Shown piece after piece: positions 40,551 through 50,154 of a DNA stretch of 64,000 nt (position 1 is its first letter; every line of letters begins with the position of its first letter). Source of the stretch: Pantoea sp. 1.19 (lineage in GTDB: Bacteria; Pseudomonadota; Gammaproteobacteria; Enterobacterales; Enterobacteriaceae); the NCBI RefSeq assembly GCF_001922585.1, contig NZ_MRBS01000001.1, positions 372,001 through 436,000 of the forward strand, written 5' to 3'. A program made the position numbers and the translations under genes. The notes beneath the pieces were generated by a model. It was not told the DNA's origin. It saw only the letters and a program-made list of their open reading frames with translations, and did not search any database.

Positions 40551-41729
40551 TTATCGTCGGCTGGCAAGCCTGACCGCCAGACTCGCCGCTCCGGCAACCG
40601 TAGCTAACGTCACCACCCCGCTCCAGCCAAAGTGCGCCAGCGCGGTGCTTCCCAGTGCGGCACCGGCCGCCATGCCGATAAACACCACGGTAAACAGCAG
40701 CGCATTGAGCCGGCTACGCGCCTCCGGTGCCAGACTGTAAATCAGCGTCTGATGCGCCACCAACGTGGCCTGTACCCCGAGATCGAACCCCACCGTGCTG
40801 ACCACGATCAGCCCCAGCTGCGCCGGCAGCGGCAGTAGCGGCAGTAAAAACATCAGCGCAAACGAGAGCGTTACCAGTCCGGCGCCGACTTCGGTCACCC
40901 GCGCCGGACCGACGCGGTCAGCCAGGCTGCCCGCCAGCGGCGCCGCCAGCGCACCGGCGGCGCCGGCGAGGCCAAAAGCTCCGGCGATCGCGCTGTCAAA
41001 GTGAAAGCGATCGCTTAGCATTAGCGCCAGCGTGGACCAGAAAGCGCTGAATGCCACCGACAGCAGCCCCTGGGCCAGAGCTGCCCGCCGCAGCGTGCGG
41101 TATTGCCGCCACAGCTCTACCAGCGATCGCAGCAGGCGCGGATAGCTGATCCGCGTTGCGGGCGGCATCGGCGGTAAAATTCGCCACAGCGCCAGACTTA
41201 TCGCCACCATCAGCCCGGCGGCGATAAACCAGATGGCGCGCCAGCCGAAATACGCCGCCGCGGCGCCACTGGCCACCCGCGACAGCAGAATGCCCACCAG
41301 TAAGCCAGTCATGACCGATCCGACCGTTTTGCCTCGCGACCAGGCGGGCGCGAGATGGGCGGCCGCTGGCACAATATCTTGCGCGACGGTAGCGGTCAGC
41401 CCCACGAGAAAACTGACTACCAGCAGCGCGCTAAGGCCGCCGGAAGCGCCGCACAGCAGCAGCGCGGCGACCAACAGCAGCCCCTTCAGCAAAATGATTC
41501 GCCGCCGGTCGTAGCGGTCTCCGAGCGGGGCCAGCAGCAGGATCCCCAGCGCATAGCCGATTTGCGTCAGCATAGGGATCAGCCCGGCCTGGGCAACGTC
41601 GACGCGCAGCGCCCGACTGATGCTCTCCAGCATCGGCTGGCTGTAGTAGATACTGGCCACGCTAAATCCGGCGCCGGCCGCCAGGGTAAAGATGACCCGC
41701 CGCGGTAGCGCGTGAGCAATGTGTGGCAT
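40551..41729 (-). CDS. MFS efflux-type transporter
   Basis: A 392-residue permease with about 12 membrane segments and a short N-terminus ending in SVASIYYSQPMLESISR. The loop-2/3 motif is LAPLGDRYDRRRIIL and a second-half copy is GSLADRVGPARV. It resembles the arabinose-efflux/YnfM-like drug-resistance group; the substrate is unknown. It is divergent from a LysR regulator with a 97-bp gap, the usual arrangement of a regulated exporter. The gene pair is not in the E. coli ybhQ-rhlE interval I recall. Confidence 0.85.
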   Translation of the reverse strand: MPHIAHALPRRVIFTLAAGAGFSVASIYYSQPMLESISRALRVDVAQAGLIPMLTQIGYALGILLLAPLGDRYDRRRIILLKGLLLVAALLLCGASGGLSALLVVSFLVGLTATVAQDIVPAAAHLAPAWSRGKTVGSVMTGLLVGILLSRVASGAAAAYFGWRAIWFIAAGLMVAISLALWRILPPMPPATRISYPRLLRSLVELWRQYRTLRRAALAQGLLSVAFSAFWSTLALMLSDRFHFDSAIAGAFGLAGAAGALAAPLAGSLADRVGPARVTEVGAGLVTLSFALMFLLPLLPLPAQLGLIVVSTVGFDLGVQATLVAHQTLIYSLAPEARSRLNALLFTVVFIGMAAGAALGSTALAHFGWSGVVTLATVAGAASLAVRLASRR

Positions 41730-41826
41730 GTGATCTCTTCTCCGGATAACTCGTTTGCGCCATTAAACCCGTTAAGTGTGATACGCGGTAGACGCCATGG
41801 AGGTAAAACTGTTATACACCTAACGT

Positions 41827-42795
41827 ATGAAAGCTCTCGCCAGCGGCAGCATCGACCGTATTGAACTGATGCACACATTTATCCGTATCGTGGAGAGCGG
41901 CAGTCTCTCCGCGGCGGCGCGGCAGCTGAATATCAGTCAGCCGACGGTCAGCCGGCGCCTGCAAACGCTGGAGCAGATGCTTGGCGCCCGGCTGCTGCTG
42001 CGCAACACGCACGGCTTCAAGCTGACCGACGACGGTGAACGCGGCTATCGGCACGCGCGTACGCTGCTGAGCAGCTGGTTTGCGCTCGAAGACGCGCTCA
42101 CCGACGCCAGCGACGACCCGGTGGGTACGCTGCGGGTGCGGGCCCCGCACGCCTTTGGTCAGGATCAGCTTATGGATCCGCTGATGGACTGGCTGGCGCG
42201 CTGTCCGCGCCTGAATATCGAATGGATGCTCAATGACCGCACCCCGGATTTCGTGGCGGAAAACGTTGACTGTGCAATCCAGGTGGGCGCGCCGGACGAT
42301 CCGAGCATCGTTACCGCACTGATCGGTGAGGTGCCGCGCTATCTGGTGGCCGCGCCGGCGCTGCTGGCGCGTCAGCCGCTGCCGGCCGATGTCCGCCAGC
42401 TTGGTACGCTGCCGTGGCTGGCAATCACGAGCTTTTACCGAAACGAGATAGCGCTGCATCACGCCTCCGGAGCGCAGCTGAATCTGGCCATCACGCCGCG
42501 CTTTTTCAGCGACAGCCTGTATGCGGTGCGTAAGGCCGCGCTGGCCGGGATGGGGGTTGCGGCGGTGTCGGCGTGGGTGGTGCAGGACGATCTGGCCGCG
42601 GGACGGCTGGTTCCGCTGTTTAGCGACTGGCAGCCGCCGCCGCTGCCAATCTGGCTGACCTGGCCGTGGGCCAGCTACTACCCGGCGCGACTGCGCCATT
42701 TTTTTACGTTGATTCGTGAGGTGATGCCGCAGCTGACCGGTGCGCAGCCGGCATCACCAGGCCAGAATTCTTTTCCTGCCGGGCGCAAGGTCTGA
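41827..42795 (+). CDS. LysR-family regulator
   Basis: A 322-residue transcription factor. The N-terminal winged helix is LMHTFIRIVESGSLSAAARQL-NISQPTVSRRLQTLEQ, split here across two lines of the pattern, and a periplasmic-binding-like effector domain follows from about residue 100. The most likely target is the divergent MFS gene; no ligand can be named. The ATG at 41827 gives a 15-residue leader before the helix; the ATG at 41872 is an alternative but would cut into the domain. No ribosome site is obvious. Confidence 0.88.
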   Translation: MKALASGSIDRIELMHTFIRIVESGSLSAAARQLNISQPTVSRRLQTLEQMLGARLLLRNTHGFKLTDDGERGYRHARTLLSSWFALEDALTDASDDPVGTLRVRAPHAFGQDQLMDPLMDWLARCPRLNIEWMLNDRTPDFVAENVDCAIQVGAPDDPSIVTALIGEVPRYLVAAPALLARQPLPADVRQLGTLPWLAITSFYRNEIALHHASGAQLNLAITPRFFSDSLYAVRKAALAGMGVAAVSAWVVQDDLAAGRLVPLFSDWQPPPLPIWLTWPWASYYPARLRHFFTLIREVMPQLTGAQPASPGQNSFPAGRKV

Positions 42796-42922
42796 TACAC
42801 TCAGGCGCTCATGCACTGTGGTTTGTGTCCCCCTTTGAGTGTTCGGCTAAGCCGGGCATTTTACTATCCCCCTGGAAACTACACCGCAAACGCGGTCAGG
42901 GCGGTCTGGAGTGATATCCTTT

Positions 42923-44296
42923 ATGTCTTTTGAAGCTCTCGGCCTTAGCGCCGATATTGTGCGTGCCGTTACGGAACAGGGTTACCGTGAACCGACCCCG
43001 ATTCAGCGCCAGGCGATTCCGGTAGTGTTGCGCGGCGGCGATCTGATGGCCAGCGCGCAGACCGGGACCGGTAAAACCGCCGGCTTTACGCTGCCGCTGC
43101 TGCAGCGTCTCTCTGCCAACCCTCCGGCCGCCAAAGGGCGTCGTCCGGTCCGCGCGCTGATCCTGACGCCGACGCGCGAACTGGCGGCGCAGGTGGGTGA
43201 AAACGTCCGTGAGTACAGCAAATACCTGAACCTGCGCTCGCTGGTGGTATTTGGTGGCGTCAGTATTAATCCGCAGATGATGAAGCTGCGCGGCGGCGTG
43301 GACGTGCTGGTGGCGACCCCGGGACGCCTGCTCGATCTCGAACATCAGAACGCGGTGGATCTCTCCCACATTGACATTCTGGTGCTGGATGAAGCGGATC
43401 GCATGCTGGATATGGGCTTTATCCACGACATTCGTCGCGTGTTGGCGAAGCTGCCGGCCAGGCGTCAGAATCTGCTGTTCTCCGCCACGTTCTCTGATGA
43501 GATCAAACAGCTGGCGGAAAAGCTGCTGCACAACCCGGAGCAGGTGGAAGTGGCGCGCCGCAATACCGCCTCTGAGCAGGTCACGCAGCACGTCCATTTT
43601 GTCGATAAAAAGCGCAAGCGGGAGCTGCTGTCGCTGATGATCGGTCGCGGCGACTGGCAGCAGGTGCTGGTATTTACCCGGACCAAGCACGGTGCTAACC
43701 ACCTTGCCGAGCAGCTGGGCAAAGACGGTATTACCGCGGCGGCCATCCACGGCAATAAAAGCCAGGGGGCGCGAACCCGCGCACTGAGTGATTTTAAAAG
43801 CGGCGGTATTCGCGTGCTGGTGGCGACCGATATCGCCGCCCGCGGCCTGGACATTGAGGAATTACCGCACGTCGTAAACTACGAGCTGCCGAATGTCCCG
43901 GAAGATTACGTCCACCGCATTGGCCGTACCGGCCGCGCCGCGGCAACCGGCGAAGCGCTGTCCCTGGTCTGCGTCGATGAACACAAGCTGCTGCGCGACA
44001 TTGAGCGGCTGCTGAAGCGCGACATTCCGCGCATCGCCATTGACGGCTTTGAGCCGGATCCGAGCATCAAGGCGGAGCCGATTCAGAATGGCCGCCAGTC
44101 GCGCGGCGGCGGCGGCGGCGGTAATGGCGGCGGCCGTGGCCGCGCCCCGCGTCAGAACGGCGCGGGCGGTGCGGGTAACGGCGGCAACGGCGGTCGTCGT
44201 CAGCAGGGCGATCGACCGGCCGGCAGCGGGCGTCGCAGCGCCGACGGTGGCGCGCCACGCCAGCGCCGTGCTGCACCGGCGAACGGCAACCGCTAA
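42923..44296 (+). CDS. rhlE: ATP-dependent RNA helicase RhlE
   Basis: A DEAD-box helicase acting in ribosome assembly and RNA turnover. The 457-residue protein has the Q motif [13 protein letters not shown], Walker [13 protein letters not shown] in [16 protein letters not shown], and [10 protein letters not shown]. Residues 390-457 form a Gly/Arg/Asn-rich low-complexity tail. The ATG at 42923 (MSFEALGLS) is by homology; a GTG four codons upstream is in frame. dusC starts 12 bp after its stop. No TetR-type cecR gene precedes it, unlike in E. coli. Confidence 0.96.
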   Translation: MSFEALGLSADIVRAVTEQGYREPTPIQRQAIPVVLRGGDLMASAQTGTGKTAGFTLPLLQRLSANPPAAKGRRPVRALILTPTRELAAQVGENVREYSKYLNLRSLVVFGGVSINPQMMKLRGGVDVLVATPGRLLDLEHQNAVDLSHIDILVLDEADRMLDMGFIHDIRRVLAKLPARRQNLLFSATFSDEIKQLAEKLLHNPEQVEVARRNTASEQVTQHVHFVDKKRKRELLSLMIGRGDWQQVLVFTRTKHGANHLAEQLGKDGITAAAIHGNKSQGARTRALSDFKSGGIRVLVATDIAARGLDIEELPHVVNYELPNVPEDYVHRIGRTGRAAATGEALSLVCVDEHKLLRDIERLLKRDIPRIAIDGFEPDPSIKAEPIQNGRQSRGGGGGGNGGGRGRAPRQNGAGGAGNGGNGGRRQQGDRPAGSGRRSADGGAPRQRRAAPANGNR

Positions 44297-44308
44297 TTTG
44301 CTGCGCCT

Positions 44309-45259
44309 GTGACTTTCCGCGTACTGCTTGCCCCGATGGAGGGGGTACTCGATTCGCTGGTCAGGGAGCTGCTGACGGAGGTCAATGATTATGATCTCTG
44401 CATCACCGAGTTTCTGCGGGTGGTGGATGCGCTGCTGCCGGTCAAGCTGTTTTACCGCCTGTGCCCGGAGCTGCAGCACGCCAGCCGCACGCCTTCAGGC
44501 ACGCCGGTGCGCATCCAGCTGCTGGGACAGCAGCCGCAGTGGCTGGCGGAAAACGCCGCCCGCGCGGTGGCGCTCGGCTCCTGGGGCGTCGATCTCAACT
44601 GCGGTTGTCCGTCGAAAACGGTCAACGGCAGCGGCGGCGGCGCGTCACTGCTGAAAGATCCCGAGCTGATATACCGCGGCGCGAAGGCCATGCGTGAGGC
44701 GGTGCCGGCCGATCTGCCGGTAACGGTGAAAATCCGGCTCGGCTGGGACAGCGGCGCGCGGCAGTTTGAGATTGCCGATGCGGTGCAGCAGGCCGGCGCC
44801 AGCGAACTGGTGGTGCACGGTCGCACCAAAGAGGATGGCTACAAAGCCGATCGCATTAACTGGGCGGCCATCGGTGACATTCGCCAGCGGCTGACCATTC
44901 CGGTGATTGCTAACGGCGAGATTTGGGATTATGCCTCCGCGCAGGCGTGCCGGGCCGCCAGCGGCTGTCGCGACGTGATGATTGGCCGCGGGGCGCTGAA
45001 CGTGCCGAACCTGAGTCGGGTTATCAAAGAGAATGCGCCGCGGATGCCGTGGCCGGAGGTGGTACAGCTGCTGCATAAGTACACCCGGCTGGAGAAGCAG
45101 GGCGATACCGGGCACTATCACGTGGCCCGCATCAAGCAGTGGCTGGGTTTTCTGCGTAAGGAGTATGCGCAGGCGAGCGCGTTATTCAGCGAGATTCGCG
45201 CGCTGACCCACTCCGATGCGATTGCCCGGGCGATCGACAGGCAGGCTGCCGTAGCCTGA
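44309..45259 (+). CDS. dusC: tRNA-dihydrouridine(16) synthase
   Basis: An FMN enzyme reducing U16 of tRNA. The 316-residue protein has [30 protein letters not shown], the catalytic Cys in [27 protein letters not shown] and [11 protein letters not shown]. It is collinear with E. coli DusC (YohI). The GTG at 44309 gives [10 protein letters not shown]; a clear ribosome site is missing, so translation may be coupled to rhlE 12 bp upstream. In E. coli dusC lies at another locus, beside mdtQ and yohF. Confidence 0.95.
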   Translation: MTFRVLLAPMEGVLDSLVRELLTEVNDYDLCITEFLRVVDALLPVKLFYRLCPELQHASRTPSGTPVRIQLLGQQPQWLAENAARAVALGSWGVDLNCGCPSKTVNGSGGGASLLKDPELIYRGAKAMREAVPADLPVTVKIRLGWDSGARQFEIADAVQQAGASELVVHGRTKEDGYKADRINWAAIGDIRQRLTIPVIANGEIWDYASAQACRAASGCRDVMIGRGALNVPNLSRVIKENAPRMPWPEVVQLLHKYTRLEKQGDTGHYHVARIKQWLGFLRKEYAQASALFSEIRALTHSDAIARAIDRQAAVA

Positions 45260-45280
45260 GTCAGGCGCTGCGGTTCAAAT

Positions 45281-45317
45281 AAAAAGGGGCGTCGACCAGG
45301 TCGACGCCCCTTTTTTT
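45281..45317. terminator. Bidirectional terminator between dusC and ldtB
   Basis: A run of five A, GGGGCGTCGAC, a 3-nt loop, GTCGACGCCCC and seven T. It serves dusC on the plus strand and the convergent L,D-transpeptidase gene on the minus strand. Confidence 0.95.
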
Positions 45318-45333
45318 ATGCCTGACGCGCGCC

Positions 45334-46485
45334 TCAGGAGGCGGGCGGGGCCGGCACGGTTTCACCGGTAGCGCTGCTGATCGGCGCCGGGGTGGACTGT
45401 TCGTCTTCGGCCTGCGGCGCGGCATTGTCCTGCGGAGCGGCCTCTGGGGCGCTGTCGGTCGGCAGCGGCGGTTGGTTAGCCGGCGTAGACGGTAACTCTT
45501 GTGGCTGTGCACCGCTGCTCTCTTCCAGCGGCAGTGGGGCCGCCGGGGTGGCGGCTTCCGCCGGACCGTTCACTTTGGTCGGCATGCCGGAGCGTACTTT
45601 CAGCGCGTCGTCCATCGCCCGCGTATTGATGCTGGCGTCAACCACTACTTTGCTCACCGCCGGGGTGATGGTGATCGGCACCGGCTCGCGGGAGGTGAAC
45701 TGCGCTTCGGTCTGCGACAGCGGATTATGCACTTCCACGTAGCGGCTGCCGTCCGGCTCGACGCTGGCCTTCACCGGTTGGTCGATAAACTGCACGCGGG
45801 TGCCGACCGGCACGTTATCAAACAGCCATTTGATATCGTCGTTGCGCAGGCGCACGCAGCCGTGGCTGACGCGCAGGCCAATGCCGAAGTTAGCGTTGGT
45901 GCCGTGAATAGCATACAGGCGACCAATGTACAGCGCGTAGAGCCCCATCGGATTATCCGGACCGGCCGGAAAGACCGCCGGCAGGCTTTCACCGCGCGCG
46001 GCGTACTCTTCATGCATCTTTTTGGTCGGCGTCCAGGTCGGGCCATCTTTTTTACGCTGTACGGTGGTGGTCCAGTTTACCGGCGTATCTTTGCCCAGCT
46101 CACCGATGCCAATCGGCAGCACCACGACGGTATTACTGCCCTTTGGGTAGTAGTAAAGACGCATTTCTGCGCTGTTGATCACGATGCCCTGACGCGGCGC
46201 GTCCGGCAGGATCAACTGCTGGGGAATGATCAGTTTGCTGCCCGGCTTCGGCAGATACACATCCACGCCCGGGTTCGCTTCCAGCAGGTTACTCAGGCCC
46301 ATTTGGTACTGGGCAGCAAAGGCTTCCAGCGGCAGTTTGCTGTCCGCCGGGATGGTGATTTCAAGGTTCTCACCTACCAGACGACTGTTTTTGGCAGGCA
46401 GAGGATAAACCACGGCGAAAGCCGAGTGGCTGAATGCAGCCACGGCCAAAGCCAGTGTAACAATCGCGCGAATGCTCTTTTTCAT
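45334..46485 (-). CDS. ldtB: L,D-transpeptidase of the LdtB (YbiS) type with long C-terminal tail
   Basis: Attaches Braun lipoprotein to peptidoglycan in the periplasm (family role). A signal peptide ends near AFA at residue 24, and a LysM-like segment spans about 40-90. The YkuD domain carries [15 protein letters not shown] (His194) and [11 protein letters not shown] (Cys210). Residues 1-305 align with E. coli LdtB, which ends near RSGMP. Here some 78 further residues follow, rich in Pro, Ala, Glu and Ser ([14 protein letters not shown] onward). The tail looks disordered. LdtA is the closest alternative name. Confidence 0.88.
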   Translation of the reverse strand: MKKSIRAIVTLALAVAAFSHSAFAVVYPLPAKNSRLVGENLEITIPADSKLPLEAFAAQYQMGLSNLLEANPGVDVYLPKPGSKLIIPQQLILPDAPRQGIVINSAEMRLYYYPKGSNTVVVLPIGIGELGKDTPVNWTTTVQRKKDGPTWTPTKKMHEEYAARGESLPAVFPAGPDNPMGLYALYIGRLYAIHGTNANFGIGLRVSHGCVRLRNDDIKWLFDNVPVGTRVQFIDQPVKASVEPDGSRYVEVHNPLSQTEAQFTSREPVPITITPAVSKVVVDASINTRAMDDALKVRSGMPTKVNGPAEAATPAAPLPLEESSGAQPQELPSTPANQPPLPTDSAPEAAPQDNAAPQAEDEQSTPAPISSATGETVPAPPAS

Positions 46486-46674
46486 AATTAGTCAGGTTGT
46501 AATGCCATGCAGGCTTGTAGTGGAGACGATCCCATGCCGGCCAGTGTGACCGGCTGCACATTATATGTGCATAACGGCACGAGAAGAAACTGCGATTTCT
46601 CGCAACTGAACTTTCTTTACGCAAAAAGACCTGCATATTGAGAAAATTCATTTAAAAATATCGCAATAAAATGC

Positions 46675-48495
46675 TTACGGCTGCCAGAGAGATTTTTCCC
46701 CGCTCAGTTTACGGTCAAGAAACACCGCCGCGCTGATTAACGCCAGATGGCTCAGCGCCTGAGGAAAATTACCCCGGGCGTACCCGCGCGCATCCCACTC
46801 TTCGGCATAGAGCCCCAGCGGAGTGGCGAAAGTCAGCAGTTTTTCAAAGGTCTGCTGGGCATCGTCAACCCGACCGGCACGGGCCAGGCACTCCACATAC
46901 CAGAATGAGCAGGCAACAAAATGGCCCTCTTCGCCGCACAGGGCATCGGCCGGGGTGTCCTGCTGGCGGTAGCGTAATACCCTGCCATCGCTCACCAGCG
47001 CGCGCTCAATGGCCTCAAGGGTCGACAGCCAGTCCGGATCGGTTGCGCTCACGAAGCGCACCAGCGGCATCAGCAGCAGTGAAGCATCCAGCGACCGGCC
47101 GTGACGGGTGGCGCTGAAGTGACCGCCCTCGGCGCACCAGAAATGCTGCCAGATCTCTTCACGAATGGCGTTGCGCGCCGCCTCCCAGCGTGTGCGCGGC
47201 AGGCTCAGCGATCGCTTCTCCCCCAGCCGCAGGGCGCGATCAATCGCCACCCAGCACATCAGCCGCGAGTGCAAAAAGTGTTGCGGCTCGCCGCGCATTT
47301 CCCAGATGCCGGCATCGGACTGTTGCCAGTGCTCACACAGCCAGTTCGTGAGCTGGCTGATATGCTGCCAGCCGCGTGCGGAGATCGCCTCACCGTACTT
47401 ATTCGCCAGGTAGATGGCATCCAATAGTTCACCGTAGATATCCAGCTGCTGCTGTCGCCAGGCGTCATTACCCACGCGCACCGGACGGGAACCGGCGTAG
47501 CCCGCCAGATGCGGCAGCGAGATTTCATGCAGCTCGGTCCCGCCGTCCAGTCGGTACATGATCTGCAGGTTACTGTTCCCGGCGTGGCTGTGTGCCACGC
47601 AGCCCGCGACCCACTGGGTAAAGCGGCTGGCCTCATCGATATAGCCGAGTCGCATCAGCGCATACATGCTAAACGAAGCGTCGCGGATCCACGCCGCGCG
47701 ATAATCCCAGTTGCGCTCACCGCCGATCGTTTCCGGCAGGCCGAAGGTCGCCGCCGCGGCAATTGAGCCGTGCCGGCGGGAGGTCAGCAGCTTCAGCACC
47801 AGCGCCGAGCGGGTGACCGCTTCGCGCCAGCGGCCGCGATAGTGGCTCTGCCGCGCCCAGCGCTGCCACCATGCCAGCGTCCGCGGCAGGCTGTCGTCAG
47901 CGTGGGCGCGCAGGCGCGGATCGTCGGCGGCGCCCAGGCGGAATTCAGCCTGCTCGCCGGCGCGAAGCACAAAGCTGGCGCTGGCGCCCGCGTCCTCCAG
48001 CGTCAGCGGCCGCGTAGCCGTCAGCGCCAGACTGGGCGCATGATCGGTGGCAAAATCAAAGCGCACGCAGCCGGGATCGGGCTGTGAAGTATCCGGGCGG
48101 GCGCGGGCATAATCGGCGACCGGATGGCAGCGCAGCTGCAGTCGGGCTTCGCCGACGATCGCTGTTACGCGGCGAATCACGCAGGGCAGCGCGTCCGGAT
48201 CTGCGGCCACCGGCATCAGGTCGGTCAGCTCCACGACGCCGTGTTCGCTCAGCCAGCGGGTTTGCAGCACATTACTTTCTGGCAGGTAGCGCTGCTGGCG
48301 GCGCGCATCCGGCCAGTCGGGCGCCAGGGCAAAATAGCCGGCGCGCTCATCATCCAGCAGGGCGGTGAACAGCGAGGGGCTGTCAAGATTGGGCCAGCAG
48401 AGATAATCGAGGGTGCCATCAGTGGCGATCAGCGCACAGGTGCGCATATCGCCAATCACGCCATGGTCATCAATACGTCGGGTTACCGGGCTCAT
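46675..48495 (-). CDS. Glycoside hydrolase family 15 protein
   Basis: A 606-residue cytoplasmic enzyme of the bacterial GH15 group (glucoamylase or trehalase type), hydrolysing alpha-glucosidic links. An N-terminal beta-sandwich domain (from IDDHGVIGDMRTCALIATDG) precedes an (alpha/alpha)6 barrel. The barrel includes IGGERNWDYRAAWIRDASF, the probable general acid in DAGIWEMRGEPQHF, and the probable base in LGLYAEEWDARGY. No signal peptide is seen. Trehalose or maltodextrin are the likeliest substrates, which cannot be decided here. AAGGACCC lies before the ATG. It directly follows a duplicated piece of yohD. Confidence 0.9.
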   Translation of the reverse strand: MSPVTRRIDDHGVIGDMRTCALIATDGTLDYLCWPNLDSPSLFTALLDDERAGYFALAPDWPDARRQQRYLPESNVLQTRWLSEHGVVELTDLMPVAADPDALPCVIRRVTAIVGEARLQLRCHPVADYARARPDTSQPDPGCVRFDFATDHAPSLALTATRPLTLEDAGASASFVLRAGEQAEFRLGAADDPRLRAHADDSLPRTLAWWQRWARQSHYRGRWREAVTRSALVLKLLTSRRHGSIAAAATFGLPETIGGERNWDYRAAWIRDASFSMYALMRLGYIDEASRFTQWVAGCVAHSHAGNSNLQIMYRLDGGTELHEISLPHLAGYAGSRPVRVGNDAWRQQQLDIYGELLDAIYLANKYGEAISARGWQHISQLTNWLCEHWQQSDAGIWEMRGEPQHFLHSRLMCWVAIDRALRLGEKRSLSLPRTRWEAARNAIREEIWQHFWCAEGGHFSATRHGRSLDASLLLMPLVRFVSATDPDWLSTLEAIERALVSDGRVLRYRQQDTPADALCGEEGHFVACSFWYVECLARAGRVDDAQQTFEKLLTFATPLGLYAEEWDARGYARGNFPQALSHLALISAAVFLDRKLSGEKSLWQP

Positions 48496-48554
48496 GCGGG
48501 GTCCTTTTATTCACGGGTCCTTTCACTATAGACAATCGTCCCGGGACCCCGGCA

Positions 48555-48752
48555 CCACTGGCTCAGCGATGACGCAGCAGGTGGCGCAGAAGCAGCGCCA
48601 GCGCCAGCCAGACCAGATGTTTAAGATGCTGATCGATGGCGGTGAGCCACTGGCTCAGCGATGACGCAACAGGTGGCGCAGAAGCAGCGCCAGCGCCAGC
48701 GCTGCCGCCAGCCAGACCAGATGTTTAAGATGCTGATCGATAGCGGTGAGCC
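48555..48752. repeat. Tandem duplication of the yohD 3' end
   Basis: Copy 1 (48555-48646) and copy 2 (48647-48752) are near-identical. Copy 2 has 12 extra bases (CGCTGCCGCCAG) and a few substitutions. Copy 2 is the actual coding end of yohD with its stop. Copy 1 is a non-coding leftover between yohD and the GH15 gene and would encode the same LRHLLRHR terminus. Confidence 0.92.
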
Positions 48753-49212
48753 AGGGTGCAATCAGCTCGCCACCGAGGTAGCCCAGCGAAACAAACAGCG
48801 TGGCCCATAGCAGGGCGCCGAGCAGGTTCAGCAGAAAGAAGGTGCGATGGCGCAGCCGACTGGCGCCAATCATCACCGGGCCAAGCAGGCGAAAGCCATA
48901 CATAAAGCGGACGCCAATCACAATCAGCGAGGGATAGCGACGGATCCAGTCATTGATTCGCTCAACCCGCGTCTGCTGCTGCGGGAAGCGCTGTAGCAGC
49001 CGGGTGCCGTAGCGGCGTCCGAGTAGAAACAGCAGCTGATCGCCGATCAGACCGCCGAGGGCGGCGACCAGCACCACCCAGATAAAGCGCAACAGTCCCT
49101 GGTGAGCGGCAATACCGCCGAGCAGGGTAAAGGTCTCTCCCTCGGCCAGGCAGCCCAGCAACAGCGCCCAGTAGCCGTACTGCGAAATTAATCCGTTAAT
49201 ATCAATGTGCAA
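48655..49212 (-). CDS. yohD: DedA-family membrane protein YohD
   Basis: A 185-residue inner-membrane protein of the DedA/SNARE-associated family, implicated in lipid-carrier or phosphatidylethanolamine flipping (family knowledge). INGLISQYGYWALLLGCLAEGET, the conserved GGLIGDQLLFLLGRRYG, and RFMYGFRLLGPVMIGAS match E. coli YohD. The start is a TTG at 49212 (LHIDINGLIS) with TGAGG upstream; longer in-frame starts overlap yohC and are not conserved. Its last about 32 codons lie in a tandem duplication. Divergent from yohC. Confidence 0.9.
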   Translation of the reverse strand: MHIDINGLISQYGYWALLLGCLAEGETFTLLGGIAAHQGLLRFIWVVLVAALGGLIGDQLLFLLGRRYGTRLLQRFPQQQTRVERINDWIRRYPSLIVIGVRFMYGFRLLGPVMIGASRLRHRTFFLLNLLGALLWATLFVSLGYLGGELIAPWLTAIDQHLKHLVWLAAALALALLLRHLLRHR

Positions 49213-49323
49213 AAAGACCTCACTGTGGATAAAAAATGTGCAATAGCGGGAAGCCACTATACTTGAAGTGTAGCCGCCGAATCGGGCGTTGTGGCGGTTT
49301 GTTGTCGCAGAGGAGTGTAGATC

Positions 49324-49911
49324 ATGAACCATGTTTGGGGACTGTTATCGCATCCTGACCGTGAGATGCGCGATATCAAGCAGGAAAATGAGACGGTGTC
49401 GCATCACTACACCCACCATGTGCTGGTGATGGCCGCCATTCCGGTGGTTTGCGCCTTTATTGGCACCACGCAGGTGGGGTGGAACCTTGGCGGTGGACGC
49501 ACCGTTCCGCTGTCGCTGATGACGGCCCTGACGCTCGGCATCGTCTTTTATCTGGTGATACTGGGCGGCGTCGCGGCGATGGGACGGGTGATCCACTGGA
49601 TGGCGCGGGAATATCCGCAGCGCCCGGCCATTGAGCGCTGTACGGTGTTTGCCGGCTACGTGGCGACGCCGCTGTTCCTTAGCGGCCTGGTCGCGCTCTA
49701 TCCACTCGCCTGGTTGTGTGCGCTGGTGGGGACGCTGGCGCTGCTGTATACCGGCTATCTGCTGTACATTGGCATCCCGCTGTTTCTCAATATCGATCGC
49801 GATGAAGGACTGCGCTTTGCCGGCTCAACCCTGGCGATAGGAGTGCTGGTATTTGAAGTTCTGCTGGCGCTGACCGTGGTGCTGTGGGGCTACGGGCCTA
49901 AGCTGTTCTGA
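49324..49911 (+). CDS. yohC: Yip1-domain inner-membrane protein YohC
   Basis: A 195-residue protein with about five membrane segments. NHVWGLLSHPDREM, ENETVSHHYTHHVLVMAAIPV, FIGTTQVGWN and FAGYVATPLFLSGLVALYPL are nearly those of E. coli YohC. Its function is unknown. AGAGGAG precedes the ATG. It is divergent from yohD, as in E. coli, and a hairpin follows. Confidence 0.94.
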   Translation: MNHVWGLLSHPDREMRDIKQENETVSHHYTHHVLVMAAIPVVCAFIGTTQVGWNLGGGRTVPLSLMTALTLGIVFYLVILGGVAAMGRVIHWMAREYPQRPAIERCTVFAGYVATPLFLSGLVALYPLAWLCALVGTLALLYTGYLLYIGIPLFLNIDRDEGLRFAGSTLAIGVLVFEVLLALTVVLWGYGPKLF

Positions 49912-49933
49912 CCCTCTCCCGCCACGCGTAGCA

Positions 49934-49965
49934 CCGCCGCAGGCTCCGGCCTGCGGCGGCGTTTC
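49934..49965 (+). terminator. Hairpin terminator after yohC
   Basis: CCGCCGCAGGC, loop TCCG, GCCTGCGGCGG form an 11-bp stem followed by CGTTTCG. The T-run is short. Confidence 0.6.
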
Positions 49966-50154
49966 GTCACGTCTCGAAACAGATTCCCCCTACGACATTT
50001 TCTGCCGGCCAGCGTATGATGCCGCTGCCAGCCGTCCGTTTCGCTCAGGGACGGCAGCGTGCGCTGACGCCGCCGGAAGAGTCAGTCAGCGGCCGGTCGC
50101 GCCGACAGCCGTCCGGCGGCGTGCACCTGAACCACTTTGCTAAATGATTGCACC

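Noticed and set aside
44100-44280. Repetitive GGC-rich tract, considered as a repeat array
   Set aside because: It codes for the Gly/Arg-rich tail of RhlE and shows no regular spacers, so it is neither a CRISPR array nor a mobile element.
45499-46491. 330-codon open frame on the plus strand across ldtB
   Set aside because: Antisense to the L,D-transpeptidase gene, with no domain and no ribosome site.
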